Shown here: positions 37,075-48,002 of the stretch, in pieces
Numbering within the stretch: the stretch's first letter is position 1
Layout: every line of letters starts with the position of its first letter
NCBI GenBank assembly: GCA_963675135.1
Contig: OY776129.1
Coordinates: forward strand, 69,843,348 to 69,907,347
Direction: 5' to 3'
Length of the DNA stretch: 64,000 bases
Source: Galeopsis tetrahit
Taxonomy: Eukaryota; Streptophyta; Magnoliopsida; Lamiales; Lamiaceae
Position numbers and translations under genes: made by a program
The notes under the pieces: generated by a model
Told to the model about the DNA's origin: nothing
The model's input: the letters and a program-made list of their open reading frames with translations, nothing else
Database searches by the model: none

Positions 37075-38767
37075 TGATTCGGGTGGAATTTACACGTTTT
37101 ATAAGCACATGTGAAGCATATTTTAATGTGGATTTCATTGATTTATGCATTGATTATGATTGTTTGAGCCAAAATGAGAGGAAGGTTGTGTTTTGTCGAT
37201 TTTATAGAAAATACGATGGAATTTGGAGAAAAACACATACCACAAATGATCGGACCAGAAAGAGGAGTGCACGGTTGGATTCGTCTCGAAAAACGGAGTG
37301 GATTAGCCAGAGGAATCGAGTCAATCCGACATCCGAGGCGAAGATTAGACAAGGAAACGAGAGAACAAGCCAAAAAGACAAGTGGCCGGGTAGAAACCAC
37401 ATGGCCGGGTAGACATCACTCGGCCGGGTGGGATCAACCCGGCCGAGTAGCATCAACACGGGCGAAAGACGAAGCGATGAGGAGCACGCGTTTAGGCCGG
37501 GTAAGACTCACCCGGCCGGGTCATTCCAGCTCGGCTTGGGCCAAATTCTAGGGACGTTCGTGTTTCGCCCGGGTGAAACCCACCCGGCCGGGTGGTTTCG
37601 ACCCGGGCAAGGCCCAACATGTTGTCGCTTCGTATTTTGGCCGGGTGGCATGCCCGGGTGGGAGCCACTCGGCCGGGTGACATCACTCTCGGGGGTTTTT
37701 GGCCATTTTCTCCATTTTTGAGGGACCAACTTGCAATTTTGGCATCCAAACCCTTCCCCAACACTATATAAGGCCTCATTCTTGAAACCCAAGACACTTT
37801 CCCCCAATTCTTCAAATCCCACACATAGTTACACATACTTGGAGGTGTTTTGGTCATATCTTCCTCAATTCTTCATCAAATTAAGCAAGAGAGGATGCAA
37901 TAGCTTGCAAATTCCATTCCCTACTACATCCTAGACTAAGCCTTCTTTTTCTTTTCCTTTTTATTTAGTTATTTCATTTGGAATTTGTAATTTGATTATG
38001 TTTGTAGTTAGCTAAACACTTTTGGTTCTAAAGCCTTGTAAATACTTTTGATGATATCTATGAATTAATGTTTTGCTTATTTGGTGTTTGTGTGGCTTAA
38101 TTCTATTTGGATGCTTGGTTTATATTGCAAAGCATGTCATTATGTGTACAATGATGATGTGTTGATCATAGTTAATTGAATTAGGTTGAGAAATCTAGTT
38201 TGGTTGATTGATTGCAAGCATTTGACCTAATTTTATTGTGAGATTGAAAGATGATCAATGATTAGAAAGATGTGTGATGATCTTAGGAGCTTGATTGGGT
38301 TTTATTGTGCAATTTAGGTAGAGATACTAGGTTGTGTGATATCTCCTTTGAATTAATTGGATCGAAAGAACTTTTAATTCATTATTACGTGATCAATCTT
38401 ATAGACAAAGCATGAACACCACTTGAGTAGATAGTTAATCATAGATAGATTCACTAGTATTGCATGTGCTTTAGGACCTACCCTCTCTTAATTGAGTTAC
38501 ATCCATTTTTTTTTTCGTTTCTTGAATCATATGTTAGTTGATCGACTTTGTGTTTACTCTTTTTGTTGTTTATTTGTGACACATTGTTAGACAACCTTAG
38601 GGGTAATTCAACCTTCAACCTATTCGATCACGTCTATTTAGAATTCAACTAGCAAACTACCCTTTTACGCTTTAACCTCCCTGTGGGATCGACCTCGTGC
38701 TTATCGCGCTACAATAGACGCCGTATACTTGCGGTTGTTTATTTAGTGTTGCATAACACGTGAATCA
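37075..38767 (+). repeat. 5' LTR of the Athila element
   Basis: 1,693 bp. U3 holds a cluster of CCGGCCGGGTG-type motifs (about 37383-37680) in an otherwise AT-rich LTR. A TATA box (TATATAA, 37765-37771) sits inside CACTATATAAGGCC; transcription should start about 30 bases downstream. Confidence 0.95.
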
Positions 38768-38773
38768 AGTTTA

Positions 38774-38791
38774 TGGCACCGCTGCCGGGGA
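38774..38791 (+). other. Primer-binding site of the Athila element
   Basis: TGGCACCGCTGCCGGGGA begins six bases after the 5' LTR end, the usual position and sequence type for Athila elements. The exact tRNA was not determined. Confidence 0.75.
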
Positions 38792-38948
38792 GGTTTTTAT
38801 AAGCTCTAGAGTGTAGGCTAGGAGAGTTTTAGTTTAGACACTTTACTTGTTTTCCTTATTTGCAAAAATCCCAAAAATATTTGTTTGGTTTATTTTGATT
38901 TTACTTGTGATTCTTACTTTCTTTTGAACGTTTGTTTAGATATGGCAT

Positions 38949-41900
38949 ATGATCACCCGAGCTAGAAGAGATCAACAAGTTTTGCTACCTCTAGACCCGG
39001 AAATCGAAGCTCGTTGTCGAAAACAAAACGCCAAAAGAAGAAGGTTTGAATTGGAAGCCAGGGATAGAAGAGAGAATCCAATAGTGGAAGAAGAAAGGAA
39101 CCAAGAGGATATTGGAGGCATAGTGGAGCCAAATGGGAATGGTGGTAATCGACCACAAGGAGGTATAAGAGATAACCTCAACCGGAGGATGGAAGGGAAT
39201 GTCAATGTTGAAGGAGATGGAGAGCAACGGGAGGACAATGGAAATCAAAGAGTTTTGAGAGACCACTTCCGCCCTATTCCGAGGCCCTGTGGAGGAGCGG
39301 GTCGGGAACCCGTTGACGCTCATAACTTTGAGCTCAAGCCGGCCTTAATTATGATGGTCCAAAACAACCAATTTGGAGGGTTGTCAAAGGAGGATCCTAA
39401 CCTCCATTTATCTCAATTCTTAGAGATAAGTGGAACGGTTAAGACCAACCGAGTTCCTCAAGATTATATTCGTCTCCAATTGTTCTCATTTTCACTCCGT
39501 GATCGTGCAAAGCAATGGTACATGTCCCTTGATCTAAGAACCATTGAGAATTGGGCCGACCTTGTTGATGCCTTCCTTATGAAGTACTTTCCTCCAAGCA
39601 AGACCATCAAGATAAGAGGAGAAATTTCCTCCTTTATGCAAGATGATGATGAGTCGTTAGCCGAGGCTTGGGAGCGTTTTAAAGATTTGATAAGGAGTTG
39701 CCCTCAACATGGTTTCTCAAGAGACCAATTGATTTGTTATTTCTACAACGGGATGGACCATAGAACAAGAGGGATGGTGGATGCCTCGGCCGGTGGAGGT
39801 TCCTTATTGGGAAAGACGACGGATGAAGGTTATGTACTTCTAGAGGAGATGGCAAAGAACGGACATCAATGGCCATCCGAGAGAAGGCAAGCCCGGAAAG
39901 TTGCTTCCACGAAGGAGTCGGATGATTTTGCTACTTTATCCAACAAGATGGACAAGTTGACTTCGATGATGGCGGCCAAGTCATTAATGGGACCTAGTGA
40001 TGAACAATATGAAGAGGCCCATTATATGAACAATCAAAGGGACCGTCAATTTCGAGAAAGAGGTTGGAATGAGAGGCAAAATCCTCCTAACCCGAATCAT
40101 TACCATCCCGGGTTGAGGCAACATGAGAATTTCTCTTATGCCAACACAAGAAATGCCATCATCCCACCTCCAAATTTTAATGTGAGAGATGGAGCTATTG
40201 TGGAGTCTTCATCAAAACCATCAATGGAGGATATGTTTGGTACTTTTATGGGGGAAACCACGAAATTCATGAGAGAGACTAGAGAGAATGCAAACATAAC
40301 TCGGCAAAGATTTGAGGAACAAGGAGAAATGATCAAGAATATGGCAAACAATATGAAAGCCATGGAAAAGCAAATGAGCCAACTCTCTAATGTCATCGGT
40401 AGTCAACACACTCCGGGGCAATTTCCTTCAAACACGGAGCTCAACCCCAAAGAGCATTGCAAAGCTATAAAGCTAAGAAGTGGGACGAGTTACGATGGGC
40501 CAAAGATGCCACAAGAGGAGGAAATGGTAATGGCACCCGAGGATGTCGACAAAGAAGATGGACAAGAGAAAGAAAGGCAAGAGGAGATAGTGAGGGAAGA
40601 GGAGAAAGTAGAGGAGAAAAAGAGTGAGGAGGCAATCCCTCCTCAAGACAAAGGCAAGAATGTGGTACCTCTCCCATACCCTCAAAGGTTGAAGAAGAAG
40701 GGCTTGGACAACAAATTTGCCAAGTTTGTGGAGATGTTCAAGAAGATCCACATCAACATACCCTTTGCCGAAGCTCTAGAACAAATGCCCCATTACTCCA
40801 AGTTCTTGAAAGAAATTATGTCCAACAAGAGGAAGATGGTGGAGTATGAAACGGTGCACTTGACCGAGGAGTGTAGCTCAATCATTCAAGCAAAGCTACC
40901 TCAAAAGCTTAGAGACCCCGGATCCTTTACTCTACCATGTGTTATTGGAGATGGAGGTACATTTAAAGTTTTGTGTGATTTGGGAGCTAGCATTAATCTT
41001 ATGCCTTTGTCCATATTCAAGTCACTTGGTTTGGGGAAACTTACACCAACCACGATGAGCCTTCAATTGGCGGATAGATCCATGACGTACCCCTTGGGTA
41101 TAGTAGAGGATGTGTTGGTTAAGATCGATAAGTTCATATTCCCGGTGGATTTTGTGGTATTGGATATGGAGGAGGATAAGTACATTCCACTCATATTGGG
41201 AAGGCCATTTTTGACAACCGGTGGAGCTATCATTAATGTGAGGAAAGGGGAGTTGGAGCTTCAAGTGAACAACGAGAAAGTGTTGTTCAACATTTACAAG
41301 GCCATCAAGTTTAGAGATGATGAGGATGAGGTCTTTGAGTGCAACATGATCAACAATGTGCAAGCTTGTGTGAATATGCACATGGAAAAGAGCAACTCAA
41401 AAGATCCACTTGATTTTTGCATAAGAGAATCTCTTAACTCACTCTCTTCTATTCCCTTTGATTTTAATTTTGATGAGCTTAATGATATAGAATTGTTTGA
41501 ATATATGTCTTCTCTTGATGTTTTGAAGGAACTTCCAATTAAAAAGGAGGAGAAATTCATGGAGATACGACAAGAAGCCAAGTTTGGGGGGGTTTTACTT
41601 GAAGAGTGTCAAAGATTTCCTCACAAAAATCTTGATACTTGGCCCTCATGTTATGCATTGGAAGCACCAAAGGAGGAAGCTAAGGAGAAACCAAAAGCTC
41701 AAGAGAAGGGGAGGAAGCTCGATTTGAAACCACTTCCGGAGCACTTGAGATATGCTTATCTTGAACAAGGTGAACTCTTTCCGGTTATTGTTTCTTCACA
41801 CTTGCATGAGCTTGAGTTAGAAAAATTGCTTAGGGTGCTTAGAACTTATAAATCGGCTATTGGTTGGGATATTTCGGATTTGAAGGGTATACCGGCTCAT

Positions 41901-43487
41901 ATTTGCATGCATAAAATTAGACTAGATGAGTCTATTAAGCCTAAAGCCCAAGGTCAAAGAAGATTGAACCCCATTATGCAAGATGTAGTAAGAAAAGAAG
42001 TGTTGAAGTGGCTAGATAATGACATAATTTTTCCCATAAGTGATAGTGAGTGGGTGAGCCCAACACAAGTGGTCCCTAAGAAGGGGGGTATGACCATTAT
42101 TAAAACCGAAGCCTTAGAGGACGTTCCTTCTAGGCCCATTGTGGGGTGGAGAGTGTGCATTGATTATCGTATGTTAAATAGTGCCACTAGGAAAGATCAC
42201 TTCCCTTTGCCTTTTATTGATCAAATGTTGGATAGGATGGCGGGATATGAGTATTATTGCTTTCTTGATGGTTATTCGGGATACAATCAAATTTTGATTG
42301 ATCCTAAAGACCAAGAGAAATCAACTTTTACTTGCCCGTATGGTACTTTTGCTTTTAGGAGAATGCCATTTGGATTGTGCAATGCTCCCGCCACCTTCCA
42401 ACGATGCATGATGGCTATTTTTCATGGCATTATTGAAAACATAATGGAGGTGTTTATGGATGATTTTTCCGTATTTGGTTATTGCTTTGATACATGTCTA
42501 CGTAACCTCTCTTGTGTTTTACAAAGATGCATAGATACCAACTTGGTGCTTAATTGGGAGAAATGCCACTTTATGGTGAAGGAAGGGATTGTACTTGGGC
42601 ACAAGATTTCGGCTAAAGGGCTTGAGGTGGATAGAGCAAAGATAGTGGCTATTGAGAGGCTACCCCCACCAACCAATGAGAAGGCGGTTAGGAGCTTTCT
42701 TGGACATGCCGGTTTTTATAGAAGATTCATCAAGGACTTTTCGAAGATAGCCAAGCCCATGTGTGCATTGTTGGAAAAGGGGGCCACCTTCATTTTTAGT
42801 GAAGAATGTGTGAAATCGTTTGAGATTTTGAAGGAGGCCTTGATTAGAGCTCCCGTGTTGGTGATACCCGATTGGAGCCAACCATTTGAGATTATGTGTG
42901 ATGCTAGTGATTATGCCATTGGAGTGGCTTTGGGCCAAAAGAGAGACAAGCTCTTTCGTGTGATTTATTATGCAAGCAAAACATTGAATCCGGCTCAAAG
43001 GAACTACACCACAACGGAGAAGGAGATGCTAGCCGTGATTTATAGTTTTGACAAGTTTAGAGCATACTTGGTGGGAGCTAAGACCATAGTATACACGGAT
43101 CACACGGCTCTCAAGTATTTGGTTGAAAAGAAAGAGGCCAAACCAAGGTTGATAAGATGGGTACTCCTTTTGCAAGAGTTTGATGTGGAGATAAGGGATA
43201 GAAAAGGATGTGAAAATGTGGTAGCGGATCATCTCTCAAGGCTTGAGAATGTGGAGGAAAAGGACATCCAAGTTCCTATTAAGGAGTGGTTTCCCGATGA
43301 GCAACTCCTTACCATCAAAGAAACATGTCCATGGTTCGCCGATTTTGTGAACTACATAGCCACCGGAACATCACCACCAAACCTCTCATTCCATCAAAAG
43401 AAGAAATTCTATCATGATGTTAAGTTCTATGTTTGGGAGGATCCGTTTCTTTATAGATGGTGTTCGGATATGATTATGAGAAGATGA
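38949..43487 (+). CDS. Athila Gag-Pol polyprotein: Gag, protease, RT, RNase H (1512 aa)
   Basis: One open frame of 1,512 codons. The retrotransposon gag domain spans about residues 120-300. The aspartic protease has its active site DLGAS near 675. Reverse transcriptase covers about 1050-1240, with CIDYRMLN and the catalytic FMDD near 1170. RNase H follows with DASDYAIG near 1318 and YTDHTALKYL near 1382. The ATG at 38949 is preferred because a slightly earlier ATG (38942) meets a stop after seven codons. The frame closes at TGA just before the integrase zinc finger. In related elements pol continues without a break, so this stop marks a frame-shifting lesion. Products would serve virus-like particle formation and cDNA synthesis; integrase would be missing from the polyprotein. 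Confidence 0.93.
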   Translation: MITRARRDQQVLLPLDPEIEARCRKQNAKRRRFELEARDRRENPIVEEERNQEDIGGIVEPNGNGGNRPQGGIRDNLNRRMEGNVNVEGDGEQREDNGNQRVLRDHFRPIPRPCGGAGREPVDAHNFELKPALIMMVQNNQFGGLSKEDPNLHLSQFLEISGTVKTNRVPQDYIRLQLFSFSLRDRAKQWYMSLDLRTIENWADLVDAFLMKYFPPSKTIKIRGEISSFMQDDDESLAEAWERFKDLIRSCPQHGFSRDQLICYFYNGMDHRTRGMVDASAGGGSLLGKTTDEGYVLLEEMAKNGHQWPSERRQARKVASTKESDDFATLSNKMDKLTSMMAAKSLMGPSDEQYEEAHYMNNQRDRQFRERGWNERQNPPNPNHYHPGLRQHENFSYANTRNAIIPPPNFNVRDGAIVESSSKPSMEDMFGTFMGETTKFMRETRENANITRQRFEEQGEMIKNMANNMKAMEKQMSQLSNVIGSQHTPGQFPSNTELNPKEHCKAIKLRSGTSYDGPKMPQEEEMVMAPEDVDKEDGQEKERQEEIVREEEKVEEKKSEEAIPPQDKGKNVVPLPYPQRLKKKGLDNKFAKFVEMFKKIHINIPFAEALEQMPHYSKFLKEIMSNKRKMVEYETVHLTEECSSIIQAKLPQKLRDPGSFTLPCVIGDGGTFKVLCDLGASINLMPLSIFKSLGLGKLTPTTMSLQLADRSMTYPLGIVEDVLVKIDKFIFPVDFVVLDMEEDKYIPLILGRPFLTTGGAIINVRKGELELQVNNEKVLFNIYKAIKFRDDEDEVFECNMINNVQACVNMHMEKSNSKDPLDFCIRESLNSLSSIPFDFNFDELNDIELFEYMSSLDVLKELPIKKEEKFMEIRQEAKFGGVLLEECQRFPHKNLDTWPSCYALEAPKEEAKEKPKAQEKGRKLDLKPLPEHLRYAYLEQGELFPVIVSSHLHELELEKLLRVLRTYKSAIGWDISDLKGIPAHICMHKIRLDESIKPKAQGQRRLNPIMQDVVRKEVLKWLDNDIIFPISDSEWVSPTQVVPKKGGMTIIKTEALEDVPSRPIVGWRVCIDYRMLNSATRKDHFPLPFIDQMLDRMAGYEYYCFLDGYSGYNQILIDPKDQEKSTFTCPYGTFAFRRMPFGLCNAPATFQRCMMAIFHGIIENIMEVFMDDFSVFGYCFDTCLRNLSCVLQRCIDTNLVLNWEKCHFMVKEGIVLGHKISAKGLEVDRAKIVAIERLPPPTNEKAVRSFLGHAGFYRRFIKDFSKIAKPMCALLEKGATFIFSEECVKSFEILKEALIRAPVLVIPDWSQPFEIMCDASDYAIGVALGQKRDKLFRVIYYASKTLNPAQRNYTTTEKEMLAVIYSFDKFRAYLVGAKTIVYTDHTALKYLVEKKEAKPRLIRWVLLLQEFDVEIRDRKGCENVVADHLSRLENVEEKDIQVPIKEWFPDEQLLTIKETCPWFADFVNYIATGTSPPNLSFHQKKKFYHDVKFYVWEDPFLYRWCSDMIMRR

Positions 43488-43488
43488 G

Positions 43489-44598
43489 TGGGAGAAAGTG
43501 ATTGAAGAGTGCCATGCATCTCCTTATGGAGGTCATTTTGGAGCAAATAGGACGGCTCACAAGGTTCTTCAAAGTGGTTTCTATTGGCCATCCATTTTTA
43601 GGGATTGTGTAGCTTTTGTGAAGAAGTGTGACAAGTGTCAAAGGATGGGAAACATCTCAAAAAGGCATGAGATGCCTATGAAGAATGTAATTGAGGTGGA
43701 GCTTTTTGATGTATGGGGGATTGATTTCATGGGACCATTCCCTACTTCCCATGGATTTTCCTACATCCTATTGGCTATTGACTATGTCTCTAGGTGGATT
43801 GAGGCCATTCCAACCACTACAAATGATGCCAAGGTGGTCCTCAACTTTTTGAGGAAGAATATTTTTACTCGTTTTGGTACTCCAAGGGCATTAGTGAGTG
43901 ATGGTGGTTCACACTTTTGCAATCGATGGCTAGATCAACTCTTAGCAAAGTATGGAGTGAAGCATAGGGTGACCACACCTTATCATCCTCAAGCAAATGG
44001 ACAAACGGAGCTTGCTAATCGAGAAGTGAAGCAAATCTTGGAGAAGACCGTTGGGTTGAAGAGGAAGGATTGGGCCATCAAGTTAGATGATGCTCTTTGG
44101 GCGTATCGAACGGCTTATAAGACACCCTTGGGAACATCTCCTTATCAACTTGTGTATGGCAAGTCTTGTCATCTACCCGTGGAAGTGGAGTTGAAAACTC
44201 GTTGGGCCATTAACGAGTTGAATCTTGATCTTAAGGCATCCGGAGAAAGAAGAAAGATGATGCTTAATGAGCTTGATGAGTTTAGGAATGGAGCCTTTGA
44301 GAACTCTAAGATTCACAAAGAAAGAGCTAAGAGGTTTCATGACAAGATGATTGAAAGGAGGGAGTTTCAAGTTGGAGAACAAGTCCTATTGTTCAAGTCA
44401 AGGTTGAGGTTATTTCCGGGCAAATTGAAGTCAAAGTGGTCGGGGCCCTTTGTGATTAAAAATGTGACGCCCATGGGAAATGTGGAGCTTATTGGTAAGG
44501 ATGGAACGACCTTTGTGGTGAACGGACAAAGAGTGAAGCATTACTTTGGGAACGAGCAACTTCGAATGGTGGAAACACTTCACTTGAATGAGGCTTGA
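43489..44598 (+). pseudogene. Athila integrase, out of frame with gag-pol
   Basis: An open frame from 43489 to TGA at 44598 (about 369 codons) with no start of its own that makes sense; the first ATG is well inside. It shows the HHCC zinc finger (CHASPYGGHFGANRTAHK then CDKCQ) and the DDE core: D in GIDFMGP, D in SDGGSHF, E in NREVKQ. A C-terminal GPF/GKLKSKWSGPF module follows. It is shifted by one frame from the upstream ORF at 43480-43490, where the sequence AGAAGATGAGTGGGAG suggests a short deletion. As it stands the integrase can be made only by frameshifting or supplied by another copy. Confidence 0.9.
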
Positions 44599-46309
44599 AA
44601 GAAGAAACAACCGTCCGGCATAGGACGTTAAAAATAGCGCTTCTTGGGAGGCAACCCAAGGTTTTATTGCTTTATATTTTTATTTGCTTTGGTAGTGTTG
44701 ATAGCTTAGTTCTTTGTAGGTATGGATGAGGAGTTTCATGGATACCTTGTCATGGAGAATGAAGAAGAAGCAAAGCCAACTTTGGAAAAAGAAAGCAAGT
44801 GATGCAATGGTGACTTTTGAAGAGCATTGGATGTGCAAGGAGGGAGGTAACAATTTGTAGCCCCAAACTTAGAATTTTTACATAGTAAAATTCTAAGTTT
44901 GGGGGAGTTATTTTTCTTTTATTTTTCTACTAATTGTTACCCTTGCACCGGTTCGTCATTCTACTTATGTCACATTTTGCACCGCGCGCACACTTGGCTT
45001 TCGCATGCTTAGATTGTTTAAGTTGGTCTTGATCATATGTTGGGTAGTGGACATTTGGTGAAATGAGAGCATGAATAGTCATTGAAATCCATTGTTGAGT
45101 AGTTGTGGTGATGTTTATTTGCTTTGAATGTAAGCATGATTGATGTTGGATATAGTTTCATGATTGTGCTCATATTTGTGATCTTGGATAGCATGGATAT
45201 ATGATGTGTTGTTGTTTGGGAACATTTGATGATTGTGAGAGTCCTATTGAATAAATCGGTGAGAATTGAGCCTTAAATCGAGCATGTAATCCGGTTTAGT
45301 TCATTTGAGAGTGGACTAGGTTATTGCTAGTGATCCTAGAACTTGCTTAAGTTCTTGTTTGAAAGCATGATTGTGTGAAACTTTGTGATGTGATATAGGC
45401 CATCTTGTTCTAAAAAAAGAGTCACTTAGCCAAAATTTCCCAAAACCGAAGTAATTTTCCGTAGTTAGCCCCTTGAGCTTAATTCCTCATTTTCTTGGCA
45501 AACTACAATGTTAACCACTTAGCCTTTTTGAGCCTTTTGATTCCCATATCTAGTGGAGGATGAAAGACAAAGTGGAGAAACATGTGCTTAAATGAATATC
45601 TTTGGTGAAAAGGAGAAATTGGAGAAGTTGAAAGAAAAAAAAGAGAAAGATGAAAAGAAAATCAAGGAAAAGAAAGAGGGACAAAGAGCCCCAAAAGCTT
45701 GAAAAGAAAAAAATGGTTCAAAAGATGAGGTGATGAATGCTTGAAAAAGAATGGAAAAAGAAAAAAAGTGAGGATGAAGTTTGCAAGCTTTGAAAGTGGA
45801 AGCACACAATGTAAAACAACAAACTTTGTCCTCCACTAGAAGAGTCACAATTCCCAAATTCATCCTACCTTGTCCAAAGAGCCAATGTTACATCCTTGAT
45901 TAAGTCCTATTGATCACTTTGTTGAACATTTGAGTGTGTGTAGAAAGTAGAAGTTGGGCAAGCATATGGTGATTGCATAGTATGACTTGGTTGATGAGTG
46001 CATTAATGTCCTTAATTTGTTTGTGTGTTTGAGAGAAACACTCCATCATGTGAGTAGAGGACTTGAGCATTTGGATTATGTTTCCCATCACAATGTGTTG
46101 TGTACTTATGCATTCTTTGATCTATGAATGTGGATTGCAATAGTGAGCCTATGACTTTCATTGAGAAATGCACTTGGAGAAAGAGATATCATTACATCTT
46201 ACTTTGCATGTGTGATTTGCATTGAATATTCCATTGTGATCATTCCACCCTCATTGCTTTAAGTACTTAGTTGTTTGAGGACAAACAACATTTTAAGTTT
46301 GGGGGGGTT
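44599..46309 (+). other. Athila 3' internal non-coding region with a long hairpin
   Basis: No envelope-like ORF on either strand. It contains a perfect 18-bp inverted repeat (CCCCAAACTTAGAATTTT at 44861-44878 and its complement at 44887-44904) around an 8-base loop. The right arm ends in AAGTTTGGGGG, the same string that forms the true polypurine tract at 46295-46307. A Lys-rich A/G-rich stretch (45600-45780) reads as purine-biased low-complexity DNA. Confidence 0.85.
46295..46309 (+). other. Polypurine tract of the Athila element
   Basis: AAGTTTGGGGGGGTT immediately before the TGATTC of the 3' LTR. Confidence 0.85.
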
Positions 46310-48002
46310 TGATTCGGGTGGAATTTACACGTTTTATAAGCACATGTGAAGCATATTTTAATGTGGATTTCATTGATTTATGCATTGATTATGATTGTTT
46401 GAGCCAAAATGAGAGAAAGATTGTGTTTTGTCGATTTTGTAGAAAATACGATGGAATTTGGAGCAAAACACATACCACAAATGATCGGACCAGAAAGAGG
46501 AGTGCACGGTTGGATTCGTCTCGAAAAACGGAGTGGATTAGCCAGAGGAATCGAGTCAATCCGACATCCGAGGCGAAGATTAGACAAGGAAACGAGAGAA
46601 CAAGCCAAAAAGACAAGTGGCCGGGTAGAAACCACATGGCCGTGTAGACATCACCCGGCCGGGTGGGATCAACCCGGCCGAGTAGCATCAACACGGGCGA
46701 AAGACGAAGCGATGAGGAGCACGCGTTTAGGCCGGGTAAGACTCACCCGGCCGGGTCATTCCAGCTCGGCTTGGGCCAAATTCTAGGGACGTTCGTGTTT
46801 CGCCCGGGTGAAACCCACCCGGCCGGGTGGTTTCGACCCGGGCAAGGCCCAACATGTTGTCGCTTCGTATTTTGGCCGGGTGGCATGCCCGGGTGGGAGC
46901 CACCCGGCCGGGTGACATCACTCTCGGGGGTTTTTGGCCATTTTCTCCATTTTTGAGGGACCAACTTGCAATTTTGGCATCCAAACCCTTCCCCAACACT
47001 ATATAAGGCCTCATTCTTGAAACCCAACACACTTTCCCCCAATTCTTCAAATCCCACACATAGTTACACATACTTGGAGGTGTTTTGGCCATATCTTCCT
47101 CAATTCTTCATCAAATTAAGCAATAGAGGATGCAATAGCTTGCAAATTCCATTCCCTACTACATCCTAGACTAAACCTTCTATTTCTTTTCCTTTTTATT
47201 TAGTTATTTCATTTGGAATTTGTAATTTGATTATGTTTGTAGTTAGCTAAACACTTTTGGTTCTAAAGCCTTGTAAATACTTTTGATGATATCTATGAAT
47301 TAATGTTTTGCTTATTTGGTGTTTGTGTGGCTTAATTCTATTTGGATGCTTGGTTTATATTGCAAAGCATGTCATTATGTGTACAATGATGATGTGTTGA
47401 TCATAGTTAATTGAATTAGGTTGAGAAATCTAGTTTGGTTGATTGATTGCAAGCATTTGACCTAATTTTATTTTGAGATTGAAAGATGATCAATGATTAG
47501 AAAGATGTGTGATGATCTTAGGAGCTTGATTGGGTTTTATTGTGCAATTTAGGTAGAGATACTAGGTTGTGTGATATCTCCTTTGAATTAATTGGATCGA
47601 AAGAACTTTTAATTCATTATTACGTGATCAATCTTATAGACAAAGCATGAACACCACTTGAGTAGATAGTTAATCATAGATAGATTCACTAGTATTGCAT
47701 GTGCTTTAGGACCTACCCTCTCTTAATTGAGTTACATCCATTTTTATTTTCGTTTCTTGAATCATATGTTAGTTGATCGACTTTGTGTTTACTCTTTTTG
47801 TTGTTTATTTGTGACACATTGTTAGACAACCTTAGGGGTAATTCAACCTTCAACCTATTCGATCACGTCTATTTAGAATTCAACTAGCAAACTACCCTTT
47901 TACGCTTTAACCTCCCTGTGGGATCGACCTCGTGCTTATCGCGCTACAATAGACGCCGTATACTTGCGGTTGTTTATTTAGTGTTGCATAACACGTGAAT
48001 CA
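46310..48002 (+). repeat. 3' LTR of the Athila element
   Basis: Same length as the 5' LTR, with the TATA box at 47000-47006. The differences from the 5' LTR that I found are single-base substitutions, several at CpG or CCGGCCGGGT positions (for example ATCACTCGG versus ATCACCCGG). Confidence 0.95.

Larger units (their letters stand above)
37075..48002 (+). mobile_element. Athila-lineage Ty3/gypsy LTR retrotransposon, nearly complete (10,928 bp)
   Basis: Two 1,693-bp LTRs (37075-38767 and 46310-48002), both TGATTC...GAATCA, are flanked by the exact 5-bp duplication CAGAT (37070-37074, 48003-48007). Inside are a primer-binding site, a Gag-protease-RT-RNase H ORF, an integrase ORF one frame off, about 1.7 kb of non-coding 3' region and a polypurine tract. 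Domain order and the TGGCACCGCTGCCGGGGA primer site are typical of Athila. By eye the LTRs differ at about 14 of 1,693 positions (0.8%), pointing to insertion within roughly the last few hundred thousand years at usual plant rates. No envelope-like ORF is seen where some Athila elements have one. Confidence 0.95.

Noticed and set aside
37074..37934. Several overlapping ORFs of 60-125 codons in the Athila LTRs, duplicated at 46309-47169
   Set aside because: They lie in the LTR U3 region, come from the CCGGCCGGGT motif repeats and match no protein.
38949..44598. Programmed frameshift between RNase H and integrase
   Set aside because: The downstream frame overlaps poorly, no slippery site is evident and related elements are open here; a deletion is simpler.
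45588..45863. Minus-strand ORF in the Athila 3' region, considered as an envelope-like gene
   Set aside because: Phe/Ser-only low complexity from a purine-rich strand; on the wrong strand and too short.
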